A program made the translations under genes and the position numbers. Shown here one piece after another: positions 51,288 through 51,485 of a DNA stretch of 51,485 nt. A model generated the notes under the pieces. The model was not told the origin of the DNA and made no database searches. It saw nothing but the letters and a program-made list of their open reading frames with translations. Numbering within the stretch: position 1 is the stretch's first letter; the number at the start of each line of letters is the position of its first letter. The stretch lies in contig PNAP01000086.1 of assembly GCA_003169735.1 (NCBI GenBank), positions 1-51,485 on the forward strand, read 5' to 3'. Source of the stretch: Chloroflexota bacterium. Lineage in GTDB: Bacteria > Chloroflexota > Limnocylindria > Limnocylindrales > CSP1-4.

Positions 51288-51485
51288 GAAGATGCGATCC
51301 GATCCTCGACGGGAAGACCGCCGGGGAATCGGCCCTCGGGCCAACGCGCGCCGTCGTGCTTGACGGCTCGCCGGTCCGCAACATGCCACCGGAGTCTTTG
51401 CGACGACGCACCAGACCGGCAGCCAGCATGGGCAGGTCGAGCCTCCCGCGCCCGTGATGCCTCGGCTCCGCCGGCGGCTCGGTGC
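51288..51485. other. Window end, no supported gene
   Basis: A 58-codon plus-strand frame starts at ATG 51284, overlapping the methyltransferase stop, and ends near 51458. It has an unremarkable sequence (CDPILDGKTAGESALGP) and no recognisable motif. I see no other feature. Confidence 0.3.

Overview
This 51.5-kb, GC-rich window is almost entirely a surface-polysaccharide locus. Codons end mostly in G or C, genes overlap by ATGA or GTGA, GTG starts are common, and many genes have a TANNNT -10-like hexamer only 6-9 nt before the start codon, the arrangement of leaderless transcripts. This fits Chloroflexota or Actinomycetota. I lean to Chloroflexota, but no rRNA or tRNA is present to settle it.

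Region by region. 1-660 (+): 3' end of an NRAMP-type metal transporter. 614-4410 (-): a tightly coupled operon of a PqqD-like protein, an HprK-like kinase, a GT2 glycosyltransferase and a GT2 fused to a transglutaminase-like (lasso B2-type) domain. A divergent GT2 (4466) and a nucleotidyltransferase (5289-6449, -) flank it. These are the parts of lasso-peptide tailoring without a cyclase, transporter or visible precursor, and they are joined to sugar transferases. This is the best candidate here for an undescribed system. 6455-9368 (-): persulfide dioxygenase/rhodanese-type protein and a polysaccharide flippase. 9469-12783 (+): O-antigen polymerase/ligase-type membrane protein, GT4, methyltransferase. 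12729-20978 (-): PAS-EAL phosphodiesterase, histidine kinase and response regulator, small membrane protein, Tat-exported arylsulfotransferase-like protein, VIT1-like transporter, lipoprotein.

20990-31314: two divergent GT4 genes from interlocked promoters, a deacetylase-like protein, a CgeB-like transferase, rmlA, rmlD and rmlC (no rmlB in the window), two tandem GT2 paralogues, and a complete GDP-rhamnose pair (gmd, rmd). 31342-44085 looks like a variable cassette: lower GC by eye, no leaderless motifs, multidomain fusions (GT2-TPR-methyltransferase; GT32-pyruvyltransferase; sulfotransferase-coiled coil-repeats), two TylF-like methyltransferases, three sulfotransferase-like proteins and two gene remnants. 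44203-48399 (-): amino-sugar operon (aminotransferase, GtrB-like GT, GNAT, acyltransferase-ketoisomerase fusion, GtrA). 48741-51287 (+): GtrII-like membrane glycosyltransferase and a CmoB-like methyltransferase.

Together the genes supply dTDP- and GDP-deoxysugars and a 3-amino sugar, assemble and decorate a lipid-linked glycan (methyl, pyruvyl, acyl and possibly sulfate groups), and flip and polymerise it. The two-component system and the c-di-GMP phosphodiesterase may regulate it. Functions are inferred from motifs; no database search was run.
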